64,000 nucleotides of DNA from Lotus japonicus (GCF_012489685.1 NC_080042.1:15948150-16012149); one strand, 5' to 3'; positions 10,762 to 23,929 are shown, counted from the first letter of the stretch. Translations and numbers: made by a program. The notes: generated by a model not told the origin, from the sequence alone.

Positions 10762-13419
10762 CTATGCATCAGAAAAACAAATCCCTAGACTGCCTCTTAA
10801 TTTTTCAAAAGTGATTGCATCAAGGGGTTTTGTGAAAATATCAGCCAATTGCTTGTCAGTTGTAACATGCTCCAAATTGATAATTTTATCCTCCACCAAG
10901 TCTCTAATAAAATGATGTCTAATGTCAATATGCTTGGTCCTGATATGCTGTATGGGATTCTTGGAAATATTGATTGCACTGAGATTGTCGCAGTACAATG
11001 TCATGACATCCTGTTCAACATCATACTCCTTCAACATTTGCTTCATCCACATGAGTTGAGTACAACTACTTCCAGCTGCAATATACTCTGCTTCAGCTGT
11101 AGACAATGAGACACAATTCTGCTTCTTGCTAAACCATGAAATCAGATTATTCCATAGGAAGAAACATCCACCAGATGTGCTCTTTCTATCATCTGCACTA
11201 CCTGCCCAATCTGCATCACAGAAACCAACTAAAGAAGAATTTGTATCATGAGTATAGAGAATACCATAGTCACTCGTGTCATTGATGTACTTGATAATTC
11301 TCTTGACTTGTAGCAGATGACTAGCCTTAGGAGCTGCTTGATATCTTGCACATACACCGACAGCAAAGGTGATGTCAGGTCTACTAGTAGTGAGGTACAA
11401 CAAGCTTCCAATCATACTTCTATAGAGACTTTGATCAACATCTTCTCCTTGCTCATCCTTGGACATTTTGATGTGTGTAGCAGCAGGGGTTCTCTTGTGA
11501 CCAGCCTTTTCAAGGCCAAATTTCTTAACTAAGCCTTTAGCATACTTACTCTGAAATATGAACATAGAATCCTCCATTTGCTTGACTTGTAGTCCTAGAA
11601 AATAATTCAATTCACCAACTAAGCTCATCTCAAATTCAGATTTCATTTGTTGAACGAAATGCTCCACCATTGAGTTCGACATTCCTCCAAATACAATGTC
11701 ATCCACATAGATCTGTGCTATCATGAGCTTTCCTTTGACATTCTTCACAAACAGAGTTTTATCAATTCCTCCCTTGCAGTAACCATTTCCTACAAGAAAC
11801 TCAGTTAACCTTTCATACCAAGCCATAGGTGCTTGCTTCAAGCCATATAATGCTTTCCTCAGTTTGTACACATGATCTGGATGATGTGGATCTATAAACC
11901 CTTTAGGTTGTTCAACACATACTTCTTCATTCAAATAGCCATTCAGAAAAGCACTCTTCACATCCATCTGATAAAGTCTGAACTTCAAGAGACAAGCAAC
12001 ACCTAACAAGAGTCTTATAGATTCCAGTCTAGCTACTGGAGCAAAGGTTTCATCAAAATCAACCCCTTCTATCTGAGTATATCCTTGAGCCACTAGCCTT
12101 GCTTTATTCCTTGTGACTGTTCCAGTTTCATCTGATTTGTTCTTGAATATCCACTTAGTGCCAATGATGTTTACTTCTTCAGGCCTAGGCACTAACTCCC
12201 ATACTTCATTTCTCCTGAACTGCTCTAGCTCCTCTTGCATAGCATTTATCCAGTATTCATCAGTGAGAGCTTCATTTACATTCTTGGGTTCTATCTTAGA
12301 AATGAAACAACTATAAGCAATCATACTTCTGGATCTGGTAGTTACCCCTTCTTGAAGATTCCCAATAATGTTTTCTTGAGGATGATTCTTCTGAACCCTG
12401 ATTGATGGAGCTTTGTTTGATGTGATATCTTTGTCTTCCTTTTCATCAGCACTTGTTTCTGACTCATTGTCGAGGGCGGTTGCTGAAGCATCGGCTGGAA
12501 CATCAGCACCATCATCATCTTCATTCAAAACTGTTTCTTCCTTCTTGATTGGTTCATCATCCACAGTCACATTCACAGATTCCATCATGGTCCTTGTGCG
12601 AGAGTTAAAAACTCTATAAGCTTTGTTGTTCATAGAATACCCCATGAAAATTCCTTCATCACTTCTAGGATCAAGCTTCCTCTTAGGATCACGGTCTGCA
12701 AGGATATAACATTTACTTCCAAATATGTGAAAGTATTTTACAGACGACTTTCTACCTTTCCATAGCTCATACTGTGTAAAGGATGTCCCTGCCCTGATGG
12801 TGACTCTATTATGTATGTAACAAGCAGTACTCATAGCTTCAGCCCAAAACTGGTGTGGAATCTTCTTAGCATGTAACATTACTCTAGCTGATTCCTGGAG
12901 AGTTCTATTTTTCCTTTCAACTATTCCATTCTGCTGTGGAGTGATGGGGGCAGAAAATTCATGGCTAATACCTTCTGTTCCACAGAACTCCAAGAATTTT
13001 GAATTCTCAAACTCCCTTCCATGATCACTACTGATTCTCACAATCACACAGTCCTTCTCATTCTGAAGTCTCATGCATAAATTCTTGAATATTTCAAAAG
13101 TCTCTGATTTTTCTCTCATAAATTCAACCCATGTATACCTTGAAAAATCATCTACACATACAAACACATACCTTTTTCCTCCCAAGCTTTCAACTTGCAT
13201 GGGACCCATGAGATCCATGTGAAGCAATTCCAGATCCTTTGTCGTGGTCTGATGCTGGAGCATCTTGTGTGGCACCTTGGTTTGCTTACCAATCTGACAT
13301 TCTCCACATAGCTTTCCTTCTCCCAAGCTCAAATTGGGCAATCCCCTTATTGCTTCATCTGCAAGAATCTTTTGCATGCTCCTGTAGTTGAGATGTCCTA
13401 GTCTTTGATGCCCATACAT
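10762..13419 (-). CDS. Integrase, reverse transcriptase and RNase H of copia B
   Basis: 885 codons. GAG-pre-integrase region with [11 protein letters not shown], then the integrase core ([30 protein letters not shown], and the Glu in [16 protein letters not shown]). Next RT ([22 protein letters not shown], catalytic [10 protein letters not shown]) and a copia-type RNase H ([41 protein letters not shown]), ending [10 protein letters not shown]...CFSDA. This is the normal Ty1/copia order (integrase before RT), and all catalytic motifs look intact. The frame is separated from gag-protease by one frameshift at 13411-13413, so the visible ATG at 13419 is an artefact of the break. The encoded enzymes would copy and integrate the element. 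Confidence 0.95.
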   Translation of the reverse strand: MYGHQRLGHLNYRSMQKILADEAIRGLPNLSLGEGKLCGECQIGKQTKVPHKMLQHQTTTKDLELLHMDLMGPMQVESLGGKRYVFVCVDDFSRYTWVEFMREKSETFEIFKNLCMRLQNEKDCVIVRISSDHGREFENSKFLEFCGTEGISHEFSAPITPQQNGIVERKNRTLQESARVMLHAKKIPHQFWAEAMSTACYIHNRVTIRAGTSFTQYELWKGRKSSVKYFHIFGSKCYILADRDPKRKLDPRSDEGIFMGYSMNNKAYRVFNSRTRTMMESVNVTVDDEPIKKEETVLNEDDDGADVPADASATALDNESETSADEKEDKDITSNKAPSIRVQKNHPQENIIGNLQEGVTTRSRSMIAYSCFISKIEPKNVNEALTDEYWINAMQEELEQFRRNEVWELVPRPEEVNIIGTKWIFKNKSDETGTVTRNKARLVAQGYTQIEGVDFDETFAPVARLESIRLLLGVACLLKFRLYQMDVKSAFLNGYLNEEVCVEQPKGFIDPHHPDHVYKLRKALYGLKQAPMAWYERLTEFLVGNGYCKGGIDKTLFVKNVKGKLMIAQIYVDDIVFGGMSNSMVEHFVQQMKSEFEMSLVGELNYFLGLQVKQMEDSMFIFQSKYAKGLVKKFGLEKAGHKRTPAATHIKMSKDEQGEDVDQSLYRSMIGSLLYLTTSRPDITFAVGVCARYQAAPKASHLLQVKRIIKYINDTSDYGILYTHDTNSSLVGFCDADWAGSADDRKSTSGGCFFLWNNLISWFSKKQNCVSLSTAEAEYIAAGSSCTQLMWMKQMLKEYDVEQDVMTLYCDNLSAINISKNPIQHIRTKHIDIRHHFIRDLVEDKIINLEHVTTDKQLADIFTKPLDAITFEKLRGSLGICFSDA

Positions 13420-15625
13420 TCACCTCATCTTCTTTAGTTAACAAACATCTGGAAACATGAGTTTTTTCTTCTGATGTCCACATATAACAGTTGTCTTTTG
13501 ATCTGACTCCTCTCATCACAACTTTCTCATCATCAGTGGTCACAACACATTCTATCTTATTGAACTTCACATCATATCCTTGATCACACAGTTGACTTAT
13601 ACTGATTAGGTTGGCTGTTAAACCATTCACAAGTAACACATTGTTCAAGTTAGGAGATTCTGTGCTAACAAGTTTTCCTACTCCCTTGATCTTTCCTTTA
13701 GCTCCATCTCCAAAAGTAACATAGTTGGTGGAGTGACTTCTGACGTCTTGCAAGAAGCTCTTGTTTCCTGTCATGTGCTTTGAGCAGCCACTATCAAAAT
13801 ACCAATCTTCCTTTGATGATGCTCTGAAGGACGTGTAGGCAACCTGACATCTGACTTCACCCTTGGGCTTCCATTGCTTCCTCATCTGAACAGGATTTTT
13901 CTCGTGCATCTGAGGATAACCATATAACCTGTAACAGTAGGGCTTTATATGACCATTCTTACCACAGCAGTGACACTTCCAAGGTACAGTTTTGTCAAGC
14001 TTAAGCTGGGGTTTCACATGCAGAGGTGCATGTCGAGGCAATGAATCTGACAACTGATAATTTCTGGACTTCTTGAATTCAGTTTGTTTTGCAGCAGACA
14101 CAAACTTCTTTGAACCTTTCTGATTTTCTTTGTTTGCTGTTTTATAGTCAAAGCCAATTCCCTTCAGACTCCCTCCTTGCTTGCTAGTTTCTTTCAGAAT
14201 TTCATCAAGCATATCAGAACCACTGTTCAACATTCTAACAGATTTATGAGTAGCTTCAAGCTTTCTTGTCAGAGTTGCCACTTCCTCTTGAAGTCCTGCA
14301 TTGATCAACACTAGATTAGCCTTTTCAATAACATCAGCATTATTAAACTTACTTTGCCATTCCTCCATATCTTCCTTCAGCTTTGTGCTGAGCTCTTTCA
14401 ACCTTTCATTCTGAGAAACAAGTTGTTCTATCTCACTTTGCTTTTCTCTCACAAGTTTACATGCTTCTTCCCACTTGATGTGTAGCAGCTTGTAAGTCTC
14501 AGCCAGTTCCTCATTTGTAATGTCCTCATCACTTGTATCAGATTCATAGATGGTTCCAGAGAAGGCATTGACTTTGTTTGCAGATATCTCCTCCTCATCT
14601 TCAGTGTCTTCATCTGACCAAGTTACCATCATACCTTTCTTCTGCTTCTTTAGATAGGTGGCGCATTCAGACCTGATATGACCATATCCTTCACATTCAT
14701 GACACTGCACTCCTTTATTCTGACCAGATCTTTCTTCTTCTTTGGTCTTCCTCTGTGCATTAGAAGGCTTGGGTTTGTTATCGAACTTCATGTCCTGGAC
14801 ATTCGGCCTGGTTCTTTTGTCAATCTTTCTCAATGCTCTGTTGAATTTTCTTGCTAGCATGGCCAGAGCCTTTGAAAGATTTTCACCCTCACAATCTTCA
14901 TCATCACCTTCATCAGTGTTTGACACAAAAGCAATACTCTTATTCTTCTTCTCAGATTTTCCACTCAGTTTCAACTCAAATGTCTGCAAAGAGCCAATAA
15001 GTTCATCAACCTTCATGTTCTCGATGTCTTGAGCCTCCTCAATTGCAGTGACTTTCATAGCAAACTTCTGAGGAAGAGATCTCAAGATCTTCCTTACAAG
15101 CTTATCACCTGACATAGGCTCTCCCAAAGCAAATGAAGCATTAGACAAGTCACGGACACGCATGTGGAATTCTGAAATAGTCTCTTCTTCAGTCAATATC
15201 AAATTTTCAAATTGAGTAGTAAGCATCTGAAGCCTTGACATCCTTACTCGAGTAGTTCCTTCATGTGCAGTTTTCAGAATTTCCCAAGCATCCTTTTCCA
15301 CAGTACAAGTATTGATCAGCCTAAACATATTCTTGTCAACTCCATTAAAGATAGCATTTAGAGCCTTTGAATTTCCAAGAGCAGCTTCATCTTCAACACT
15401 GGTCCATTCTTCTTCAGGTTTGTCCACAACAGTAGTAGAGGTGCCTTCAACCTCAGCCTTAGTAGGGTGCTTCCAACCCTTGACAATAGCTTTCCAAGTC
15501 TTGTTGTCAATTGATTTGAGAAAGGCTGTCATGCGAACCTTCCAGTAGTCATAGTTAGTACCATCCAGAATGGGTGGCCTATTGACTGATCCTCCCTCCT
15601 TGTTATCCATGAGAACTTGAATCAA
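13355..15625 (-). CDS. Gag and protease of copia B, frame broken at the 3' end
   Basis: 756 codons, with the start about 40 bases after the PBS. Copia gag domain in the first 230 residues ([13 protein letters not shown] near the start, [10 protein letters not shown] mid-domain), CCHC knuckle [14 protein letters not shown], a coiled-coil-like Glu/Lys stretch, a second knuckle [14 protein letters not shown], then aspartic protease [13 protein letters not shown]. In B gag and protease share one frame, unlike A and D. A run of three C on the plus strand (13411-13413), where related copies imply two, shifts the frame at the start of the GAG-pre-integrase motif. The last residues (ASKTRTSQ...) are out of frame. 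As it stands pol would not be made from this copy. Confidence 0.95.
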   Translation of the reverse strand: MIQVLMDNKEGGSVNRPPILDGTNYDYWKVRMTAFLKSIDNKTWKAIVKGWKHPTKAEVEGTSTTVVDKPEEEWTSVEDEAALGNSKALNAIFNGVDKNMFRLINTCTVEKDAWEILKTAHEGTTRVRMSRLQMLTTQFENLILTEEETISEFHMRVRDLSNASFALGEPMSGDKLVRKILRSLPQKFAMKVTAIEEAQDIENMKVDELIGSLQTFELKLSGKSEKKNKSIAFVSNTDEGDDEDCEGENLSKALAMLARKFNRALRKIDKRTRPNVQDMKFDNKPKPSNAQRKTKEEERSGQNKGVQCHECEGYGHIRSECATYLKKQKKGMMVTWSDEDTEDEEEISANKVNAFSGTIYESDTSDEDITNEELAETYKLLHIKWEEACKLVREKQSEIEQLVSQNERLKELSTKLKEDMEEWQSKFNNADVIEKANLVLINAGLQEEVATLTRKLEATHKSVRMLNSGSDMLDEILKETSKQGGSLKGIGFDYKTANKENQKGSKKFVSAAKQTEFKKSRNYQLSDSLPRHAPLHVKPQLKLDKTVPWKCHCCGKNGHIKPYCYRLYGYPQMHEKNPVQMRKQWKPKGEVRCQVAYTSFRASSKEDWYFDSGCSKHMTGNKSFLQDVRSHSTNYVTFGDGAKGKIKGVGKLVSTESPNLNNVLLVNGLTANLISISQLCDQGYDVKFNKIECVVTTDDEKVVMRGVRSKDNCYMWTSEEKTHVSRCLLTKEDEVNVWASKTRTSQLQEHAKDSCR

Positions 15626-15661
15626 ACTCCCTGGAGCTCACCCAACCAGAACAGGGTGCCT

Positions 15662-15673
15662 GCTCTGATGCCA
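15662..15673 (-). other. Primer binding site of copia B
   Basis: On the minus strand, two bases after the 5' LTR, TGGCATCAGAGC. It differs by one base from the TGGTATCAGAGC complementary to the 3' end of initiator tRNA-Met, which is present intact in D and G. This fixes the right-hand LTR as the 5' LTR. Confidence 0.85.
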
Positions 15674-15675
15674 AT

Positions 15676-16552
15676 TGAAAATTCAGGTTCCCTCTGATAC
15701 GATTGTCCTGCACGATGCTGGGACAAGAGGTTCGACAACTGCTTAACAGTAAAACAAAACTTAACAGCAGAAACAATAACACACAGTAATTGTTAACCCA
15801 GTTCAGTGAAAACTTTCACCTAAGTCTGGAGGGTTTGCACCCAAAGAAAGGAAATCCACTATCTCAAGATTCAGGAATTACAGACACTCATGAACAACTC
15901 AGTTCATAGTTCACTTCCTAATCTACCCAGTGTATTTCTACTTAGAATCTCAACCTAAGTATGAGAGCCCCTCTCACTTTCTCTCAATCACTGCCACAGT
16001 GATTGGTTAACACAATGAACAAGTAGAGTTTGAACGCAATCAAACACACAGAATCTCTCTTTGCTTTATAGAATCAGTGAGCAAAGACAGATTCACAACC
16101 AACAAAGGACAAAGCACAATTAACAAATCCTAAAACACTCGATCTCTCTCTATCAGCTTCGACGCCTCATGTTTTAGGTCTTCATCCCTTTTATAGACTT
16201 CAGCAGCGGTAGCATGGGCTTTAGGGTTGGCACGGGCTGAAGAAACAGATTGCAGTAACAGCAATTCAAAACGCAATCTTGACAGATTCGGTTTCTTATT
16301 GCACAAGTAAAGATAGAAACCAATCTTTTAACAAAGATTGTTTCAACAAATAACAACCCAACAATTAAAACCCTTCTGGATAGCTACTTGCTCCTCAAGT
16401 AACTTAAAAACATTTCTTCAGTAAATCTTCAGAGGGCCCACAACAGAAACACAAGCTGAGGACTGATGCCCTAGCTTCACGAGATCAGATGCCACGACAT
16501 CTGCTTCGACAATCGGTTGTTTTGACAAAATGCATGGCAACATGTTCCAACA
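15676..16552 (-). repeat. 5' LTR of copia B
   Basis: 877 bp, same length and ends as the copy at 5835-6711, with only a handful of substitutions. It is followed on the plus strand by the TSD copy GCTTT (16553-16557). Confidence 0.95.
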
Positions 16553-17559
16553 GCTTTGAATGCAAAGAATCAGGGCACTACAAGAGTGATTGTCCTAAGC
16601 TGAAAAAGGACAAGAAGCCAAAGAAGCATTTCAAAGCTAATAAAGGCCTCATGGTGACTTTTGATGAATCAGAGTCAGAGGATGTTGACTCTGATGGAGA
16701 AGTTGTTGAAGGACTCATGGCTATTGTCAAGAACAAGCAAGAAGAGTCAAAAGAAGCTACTAACTCTGAATCTGCATCAGAGGAAGATACAAACTCTTAT
16801 GATGAAAATGAGGTATTCGCTTCCTTCTCAACCTCTGAACTTAAATGTGCTTTGTCTGATATCATGGATAAATATAACTCTCTCTTGACTAAGCATAAAA
16901 GGTTGAAAAATGATTTCTCTGCTATTTCTAAAACTTCTACTGAACATGAGAAAATTATTTCTGAGCTGAAAGAAAATAATCATGCTTTAGTTAACTCTAA
17001 CTTTGTGCTCAAAAACCAGATTATTAAGTTAGAAGAAGTTGTTGCTTGTGATGCCTCTGATATAAAGAATGAATCTAAGTATGAAAAATCTTTTAAAGGA
17101 TTCCTAGCGAAAAGCGTAGATAGAAGCTTGATGGCTTCAATGATCTATGGCGTAAGCAGAAATGGAATGTATGGCATTGGCTATTCTAGACCCAGTAGAA
17201 ATGAGCCTCCTATGCCTAAGGCTAAACCTCTGTATGAACATTTTGTACCCTCTAGTACTATATTGCCTGAACCATTGCCTGCTAAAGTTGCTGACCCCCC
17301 TCTCAAAAAGGGAACCTTCTCTATGTCTAAATATCATGCTAAAATCCCTTTATATTATCATGTTGAGAAACCCAAGGTTGTCAGAACCTCTGGGGTAACT
17401 AATAAGAAAGGACCCATAAAATGGGTACCTAAGGATAAGATTATCTATGTTGCAGATATCCTTGATCGCTCCACTGAAATACCAATTATGATATCTGGAC
17501 AGTGGATGCTCGCGTCACATGACGGGAGAAAGGCGTATGTTCCAAGAGCTAAAACTTAA
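16553..17559 (+). pseudogene. Gag C-terminal part of copia A
   Basis: The frame continues from 5834 after removing B and one TSD. The zinc knuckle is completed here ([13 protein letters not shown]), followed by an acidic, Ser-rich region, a Lys/Glu helical stretch and the conserved tail [16 protein letters not shown]...KAYVPRAKT with a stop at 17557-17559. The visible ATG at 16489 lies in the LTR of B and is not a real start. The tail matches the D gag tail, showing that gag ends out of frame with pol in this family. The frame is open throughout, unlike pol of the same copy. Confidence 0.85.
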
Positions 17560-20500
17560 GCCTGGAGGCGAAGTTGGCTTTGGTGGTAATGAGAAGGGTA
17601 AAATTGTTGGTTCTGGTACTATTGGTGTTGATAATAGTCCATGCATTGATAATGCTCTGTTGGTAGATGACTTAAATCATAACTTATTGTCTATAAGTCA
17701 ATTAGCTGACAAGGGTTATGATATAATCTTCAATCAAAAGTCTTGCAGGGCTGTAAGTCAGATCGATGGCTCTGTTCTGTTTAACATCAAGAGAAGGAAC
17801 AACACTTATAAGATCAGACTATCTGAGTTGGAAACTCAGAAAGTAAAGTGCCTTCTTTTTGTTAATGAAGAGCAATGGGTATGACATAGACGGTTAGGGC
17901 ATGCCAGCATGAGAAAGATTTCTAAGCTAAGTAAGCTTGACCTTGTCAGGGGCTTACCCACTCTGAAGTTCTCTTCAGACGCTCTTTGTGAAGCATGTCA
18001 GAAAGGAAAATTTACAAAAGTCAGAAAGGAAAATTTACAAAAGTCCCTTCAAGGAAAAGAATGTTGTTTCCACCTCAAGGCCATTGGAACTTCTGCATAT
18101 CGACCTCTTTGGACCAGTGAAAACTGAGTCTATTGGTGGCAAAAGATATGGGATGGTCATTGTTGATGACTATAGTGGCTGGACATGGGTAAAATTTCTA
18201 TCCCGCAAGGATGAGTCTCCTTCTGTGTTCTCTACCTTTATTGCCCAAGTGCAAAACGAGAAGGCTTGCAGAATTATGCGTGACAGAAGTGATCATGGTG
18301 GAGAGTTTGAGAATGACAAGTTTGAGAGTCTGTTTGATTCCTATGGAATTGCACATGATTTCTCTTGTCCTAGAACTCCTCAACAAAATGGGGTTGTTGA
18401 GAGGAAGAATAAAACTCTTCAAGAGATGACTAGAACCATGCTTCAAGAAAATGACATGGCAAAGCACTTCTGGGCTGAGGCAGTAAACACAGCATGTTAC
18501 ATTCAAAATAGGATCTCTCTATCAGACCAATTCTGAATAAGACTCCTTATGAATTGTGGAAGAAATTTAAACCCAACATTTCTTACTTTCATCCTTTTGG
18601 TTGTGTTTGCTATGCTCTGAATACTAAGGATAGATTACATATGTTTGATTCTAAATCTTCTAAATGTCTATTACTTGGTTACTCTAAACGTTCTAAAGGC
18701 TTTAGAATTTATAATACTGATGCTAAAACTATTGAAGAATCTATTCATGTTAGATTTGATGATAAGCTTGACTCTAATCAGTCAAAGCTAGTTGAAAAGT
18801 TTGCAGATATGAGTATAAATGTTTCTAATAAAGGCAAAGCTCCAGAGGAAGCTGAGCCAGAGGAAGATACTCCAGAGGAAGCTGGTCCCTCTGATTCACA
18901 GCTTTAGAAGAAGAGCATAATTATTGCCTCTCACCCTAAGGAGTTGATTCTGGGAAACAAAGATGAACCAGTCAGAACCAGATCAGCATTCAGACCCTCT
19001 GAAGAGACTTTGCTTAGTCTGAAGGGATTGGTATCCTTAATTGAACCAAAATCTATTGATGAAGCTCTTCAAGACAAAGACTGAATTCTGGCAATGGAGG
19101 AAGAACTGAATCAATTCTCCAAGAATGATGTTTGGAGCCTTGTCAAGAAACCTCAAGGTGTTCACATTATTGGAACCAAATGGGTTTTCAGAAACAAGCT
19201 GAATGAGAAAGGTGACGTAGTCAGAAACAAAGCAAGACTAGTTGCTCAAGGCTACAGTCAGCAAGAAGGAATAGATTATACTGAAACTTTTGCTCCAGTA
19301 GCAAGATTGGAAGCTATCAGACTGCTGATCTCTTTCTCTGTGAATCACAACATAATTCTTCATCAGATGGATGTTAAGAGTGTCTTCCTAAATGGATACA
19401 TCTCAGAGGAAGTGTATGTGCACCAACCTCCTAGTTCTGAAGATGGGAAGAACCGTGACCATGTTTTCAAATTGAAGAAATCTCTCTATGGTCTGAAGCA
19501 AGCTCCCAGAGCATGGTATGAGAGACTAAGCTCATTCCTTCTGGAAAATGAGTTTGTAAGGGGTAAAGTAGATACAACTCTCTTTTGCAAAGCTTAAAAA
19601 GATGATATCTTAATTGTGCAAATTTATGTTGATGATATTATATTTGGATCTACTAATCCATCTCTTTGCAAGTAATTTTCTGAGATGATGCAGGCTGAAT
19701 TTGAAATGAGTATGATAGGAGAACTTAAGTACTTTCTGGGAATACAAGTTGATCAAAACCAGAAGCAACTTTCCATCAGAGCAAATACACAAAGGAACTG
19801 CTGAAGAAGTTCAACATGACAGAATCAACGATTGCTAAGACTCTTATGCATCCTGCATGCATTCTGGAGAAAAAAGATGCCAGTGGGAAAGTATGTCAGA
19901 AGCTCTATCGTGGAATGATAGGTTCTCTTCTATACTTAACTGCATCTAGGCTAGATATTCTGTTCAGTGTACACTTGTGTGCTCGATTCCAATCAGATCC
20001 GAGAGAAACTCACTTAACTGCTGTTAAGAGAATTCTCAGATATCTGAAAGTTACCACTAACCTTGGCTTGATGTAGAAGAAAACATCAGAGTATAAGCTT
20101 TCAGGTTACTGTGATGCTGATTATGCTGGAGATAGAACTGAAAGAAAGAGTACTTCCGCGAATTGTCAATTTCTGGGAAGCAATTTAGTCTCATGGGCAA
20201 GCAAGAGGCAGTCAACTATTGCATTATCCACTGCAGAGGCAGAATATATCTCAGCAGCTATTTGCAGTACTCAGATGCTCTGGATGAAACATCAATTAGA
20301 AGATTATCAAATCCTTGAGAGCAACATTCCAATTTACTGTGACAATACTGCTGCAATCTCACTCAGTAAGAATCCTATCTTACATTCAAGGGCAAAACAC
20401 ATTGAGGTAAAGTACCACTTTATTAGAGATTATGTTCAGAAGGGCGTACTTCTTCTGAAGTTTGTTGATATTGACCATCAATGGGCAGATATCTTTACAA

Positions 20501-20568
20501 AGCCCTTAGCAGAAGATAGATTTAATTTTATACTGAAAAATCTGAATATGAACTTTTGTCCAGCATGA
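17447..20568 (+). pseudogene. Pol of copia A (protease, integrase, RT, RNase H), decayed
   Basis: Homologous throughout to the D pol, in the frame +1 to gag. Protease [12 protein letters not shown] near 17492, integrase from about 17910 ([30 protein letters not shown]), RT from about 19150 with YVDDIIFG at about 19625, RNase H to 20568 ([23 protein letters not shown]). Breaks: stops at 17489, 17882, 18905, 19082, 19595, 19673 and 20074, a 23-bp duplication at 17998-18043, a frameshift near 18515 and a deletion near 19750. Several stops are TGG to TGA, consistent with deamination of methylated C. It cannot encode enzymes. Confidence 0.9.
17998..18043 (+). repeat. 23-bp tandem duplication in the integrase region of A
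   Basis: TCAGAAAGGAAAATTTAC plus five bases occurs twice in a row (17998-18020, 18021-18043). D and G have it once. Because 23 is not a multiple of three it shifts the pol frame of A. Confidence 0.95.
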
Positions 20569-20997
20569 AGATGGATCAGAACCTCTAGCTAAGATGCTTC
20601 TCTATCAGAAGATGTCTAGTTCAGAAGGTAACTTTTTCAGAAGTTAAGTACCCATTGGTGCTTACTTTGAGACAAGACAACAAGCGTGTGTTAGTTTACT
20701 TTGATACATCGTTCCTTGTGCCCGTGCTGACAATCTGTTGTAATGAGTGTAGATGTGCTTTTTCTCCACCGTGTGATCTGTGTATTAACTGTTCATAATG
20801 ATGTTCTTAATTTTTAACCGTTGATTTTACTTTTGCTTTTACAATCAACAACGGTTACTTTCTAAAACCACTACGCACACACGTTTTTCATCATTCACGT
20901 CTTTTGCTTCTCTCTCCTGTTTGCAAAACCCTCATCTTCTCCGATTCTCTCTCGCTCTCGCTCATCTCTCTTCTACCCAAACTTCCTACCTTCAACT
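20569..20997 (+). promoter_or_regulatory. Spacer before accessory ORF of copia A, candidate promoter
   Basis: It contains an inverted repeat, TTAACCGTTGATT (20814-20826) and AATCAACAACGGTTA (20843-20857), each arm holding an AACGGTTA core. A weak TATA-like TCTAAAACC follows, then a CACACACG run and a CT-rich leader up to the ATG at 20998. The equivalent D sequence (36012-36454) keeps the palindrome, the CACACACACG run and the CT-rich leader. A CT-rich patch near the start is a common feature of plant core promoters. Confidence 0.5.
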
Positions 20998-23711
20998 ATG
21001 ACGAGATCTGAAAGGGCTGACTCCGACGAAAGGGCTGATTCCGCCGACGGAAGAGTGTTCCCCCAAATGGTGGTGGGTCTTCCAACGGGTCAAGTTGGTC
21101 CTGTTCTCCGTTCTAGGTCTACAGATGCTGCTCAAGCACAAGTCCAAGGTGCTGAGGATGTTGTTCCCCTATCTCAAAGAAGATGTGCAGTTACATGCGT
21201 TTTCCCTCCAGAAGATCTCCAAGTTCTTGCTGAATGGAGATTTGACCTCGACAACATTGCTGCTAATGGGGTCGATCTTCATCCTGAAGTTCAAGCTCAA
21301 GGCTGGGAAGGGTATTTCCAAAGACTCCATGGTCCAATTTATGATAAACTCGTGAAGGAATTCTGGAAGCACGCCGACTGCAATGAGTATCAAGTGGTGT
21401 CCTTTGTTCTGGGAAAAAGGATCATCATTTCTGAGAAGTCGTTTGCAAGGCTTCTGGGTGCAGAGACAAGCAATGGCTACAGATTCCAGATGCAGAAATC
21501 AAAAGTCAAACCAAGAACCAAAGAGACAATCAACATGGCTCTTTATTCTACATGGAAGCCAGGGAAAAAAGATTGCAAGACCAAGGATCTTCATCCTGAT
21601 CTGAGAATCTGGCACAATATTCTCCTGAACTGCATAAATCAAAGGCCGAAGGGAAGCTCTCCAGATCACATCAACTTCACCCAGAAGCTGTTGCTTTTCT
21701 TCATCAAGGAGCACACCAAAGTCTGCCTGCCCTACTTTCTCTTCTCTTATATGAAGGAGTGCATCAAGAAGTCAAGAACTACTACTTCACCCAAGTCTGC
21801 AATCAAGTACATACCTTTTGGCAGATTGCTTTCTGAATTTTTCATAGAGAGCAAACTGATAAAGGCTCTGCAAAAATTAGGATGCACTGAAGACTTGACA
21901 ACAATTGTTGGGGATGTCTTCACTCCTACATCCATGAAGAAAATGGGCTTGATAGAAACAAAGGCTGAAGTTAGAATTGCTGATGCAAGACCAAGAAGAA
22001 GAATCCCTCTGAAGGACTATCCTCTCTGGTCCAAGGCTGATGACCCAGAGGCAATACTACCTTGATGATCTGAAGCAGCAAGGCTTTGAGATTGATGTCG
22101 ATGAATTCTTCAGAAATCTTCCAGAGCCTCCGGATTTTGAGTCTCCCAGGAAGAAGAAGAGCAAGAGGAAGCAAGTTGAAGCCTCTGAGGAGAAGGATCC
22201 CTTTGATGGTGATGACGATGATGATGATGAACCACCACCTCAGAAGAAGGAAAAGAAGGTCAGGATTGCAACTCAAGTCACTAATCTGGAACCAACTCAG
22301 GAGCCTTCTAGAACTGCACCTTCTACCAGAATCACAAGATCTGCAGTTAGAGCTTCAAGTAAGTTTGTTGTTCTTTCAGATGATGATTTAAATTTGCTTG
22401 ATGCAATTCATGATGAAACCAACCCTGAACCTACACCAGTTGATCAACCAACCTCTCACCCTTCACCCCCTAGGGCCTCCTTCTTTCAACCTTCCATTGA
22501 GGAAGAACCCCTATGGAAAATGCTTCAAGCTGGGAAACCCTCTGCTTCCACCTCACCCATTATCCTTCCATACAATCCAGAAACCTCTGAACCACAAGCC
22601 ATTGTATCACAAGACTCTGATAAAACCACCTCTGAACCACATTCACGTAATCACTCTGATCGTGAAATTCTCTCTCCTTCTCCCTCCGTATCCTTTCCAA
22701 CCAATGTTCCATTCTCTTCTCCTTCAAACAAATCTGAAGCCACTCGGCAATTCTTTCAAATTGCTAGAGAAATGATTTCAGAAATCCCTAAACATTTCAT
22801 TAATGTTCCTAGTCCCCGTCGCTACCCTGGACCCAGGCCAGAACCTCTGGTTGCTCCGGATTTCCCAATCCAAGCGGTCCCTCTGGCTTCTATGCCTCCT
22901 CCACCTCCTCCTCCTCTTTCTCCTCTTCCAGAGAATGATGAGTCAGTCTCAAACCATTCCTCAGACAAATCACAAAACCCTGAGACTGAAACCTCTCATC
23001 AAAACCCTGAGACCAATACATCTGCACACCAGACTCTGCAGATTGGTTCTCCCTCTGAGGCTGCTAGTAGCAATCACTCTACATCACCTGAACCAAACCT
23101 CTCTCTTGTTCCCTACACCTACTCTGGACCAACCACCCTCCTTGATTGCATCAACTCATTTAATCATGAAGCATCTTTAAGGGTTCGCAATGTGCATGGT
23201 TGCACTGACCTCAGTGAGAATCCAGACATGGTTGTTGAGGACTGGGATCATCTGTGTTCTTGGATGGTTGACCAAGTTCCAGTGATGTTGGGGTTTCTAA
23301 ACGCTGAAAAGAATCAGTGTGTTGAAGCTGCTAGTCACCGATTCAGAAGAAGAGAAGCTTTGAATGAACAGCTGATGAGAGAACAACTTTATACTGCCAT
23401 TGAAGAAGCAAGAAGATGCTGCAGCACGTCTTGAAGAAGAACAACGTGAAGCTGCAAGGTTGGAAGATCTGGAACAAGCTGCTAGACTACAAGCTGAAGC
23501 TGAAGCTATCAGAAATCAAGCACTTGTGATCTCTCCGTTCACTAATGTAGCCTCCACCTCTACTCAAGTTCCTCACTCTGATCAAGCTGCTCCGTCTGCT
23601 CAAGACTCTAGACTTGACGTCATTGAGAGAAGACTTGACTCTCAAGAGGCTTTTCTCATGAGTCTCAAAGAGATGTGCTCAGAGCTTCTGAAAAGATCTT
23701 CCAAGCCTTAG
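20998..23711 (+). pseudogene. Accessory ORF of copia A, two frameshifts
   Basis: Homologous to the D ORF at 33213-36011. It is read in three frames: 20998 to about 22050, 22040 to about 23420, 23400 to 23711. Domain order: a short variable N-terminus, then the conserved FPQMVVGLPTGQ and a globular region (CVFPPEDLQVLAEWRF, YDKLVKEFWKHADC, SEKSFARLLGAE, KYIPFGRLL). Next comes a Lys/Glu/Asp-rich basic-acidic region, a long Pro/Ser/Thr-rich linker, the conserved FNHEASLRVRNVHG block and a C-terminal Ala/Glu coiled coil ending LLKRSSKP. No signal peptide or membrane helix is seen. The role is unknown; calling it env would not be supported. Confidence 0.85.
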
Positions 23712-23929
23712 CTTTAGGAACTCTCTTTTCTTCTGTCTCTCTTTCTCTATGATTACTTGTTTTCTTCTTGAACTATGTTCCTTTATCTATTTTCTGTTTA
23801 TTCAATTATCGTTTTCATTATGTGTTGCATAATTACTTGTTCATCATAAAGTTAGTTTTTCTCATACGCATTAATCAACAAACAAGATCTTTTATTAATC
23901 AACTCATTCATACATATACATCATTACAT

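Larger units (their letters stand above)
5835..16552 (-). mobile_element. Ty1/copia element B, full length, Sirevirus-like (10.7 kb)
   Basis: It has two 877-bp LTRs with TG...CA ends, flanked by the 5-bp duplication GCTTT (5830-5834 and 16553-16557). In element orientation: 5' LTR, PBS, gag-protease, integrase-RT-RNase H, accessory ORF, polypurine tracts, 3' LTR. I counted at least five differences between the LTRs (for example near 5926, 5986, 6442, 6573, 6656), about 0.6%, so the insertion is fairly recent. Removing it joins the zinc knuckle of element A exactly. It carries a 1285-bp solo LTR inside its accessory ORF. Confidence 0.95.

Noticed and set aside
22086..23180. Long overlapping ORFs in other frames of the A accessory region
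   Set aside because: Shadow frames of the Pro/Ser-rich linker; no similarity to the D copy in those frames.
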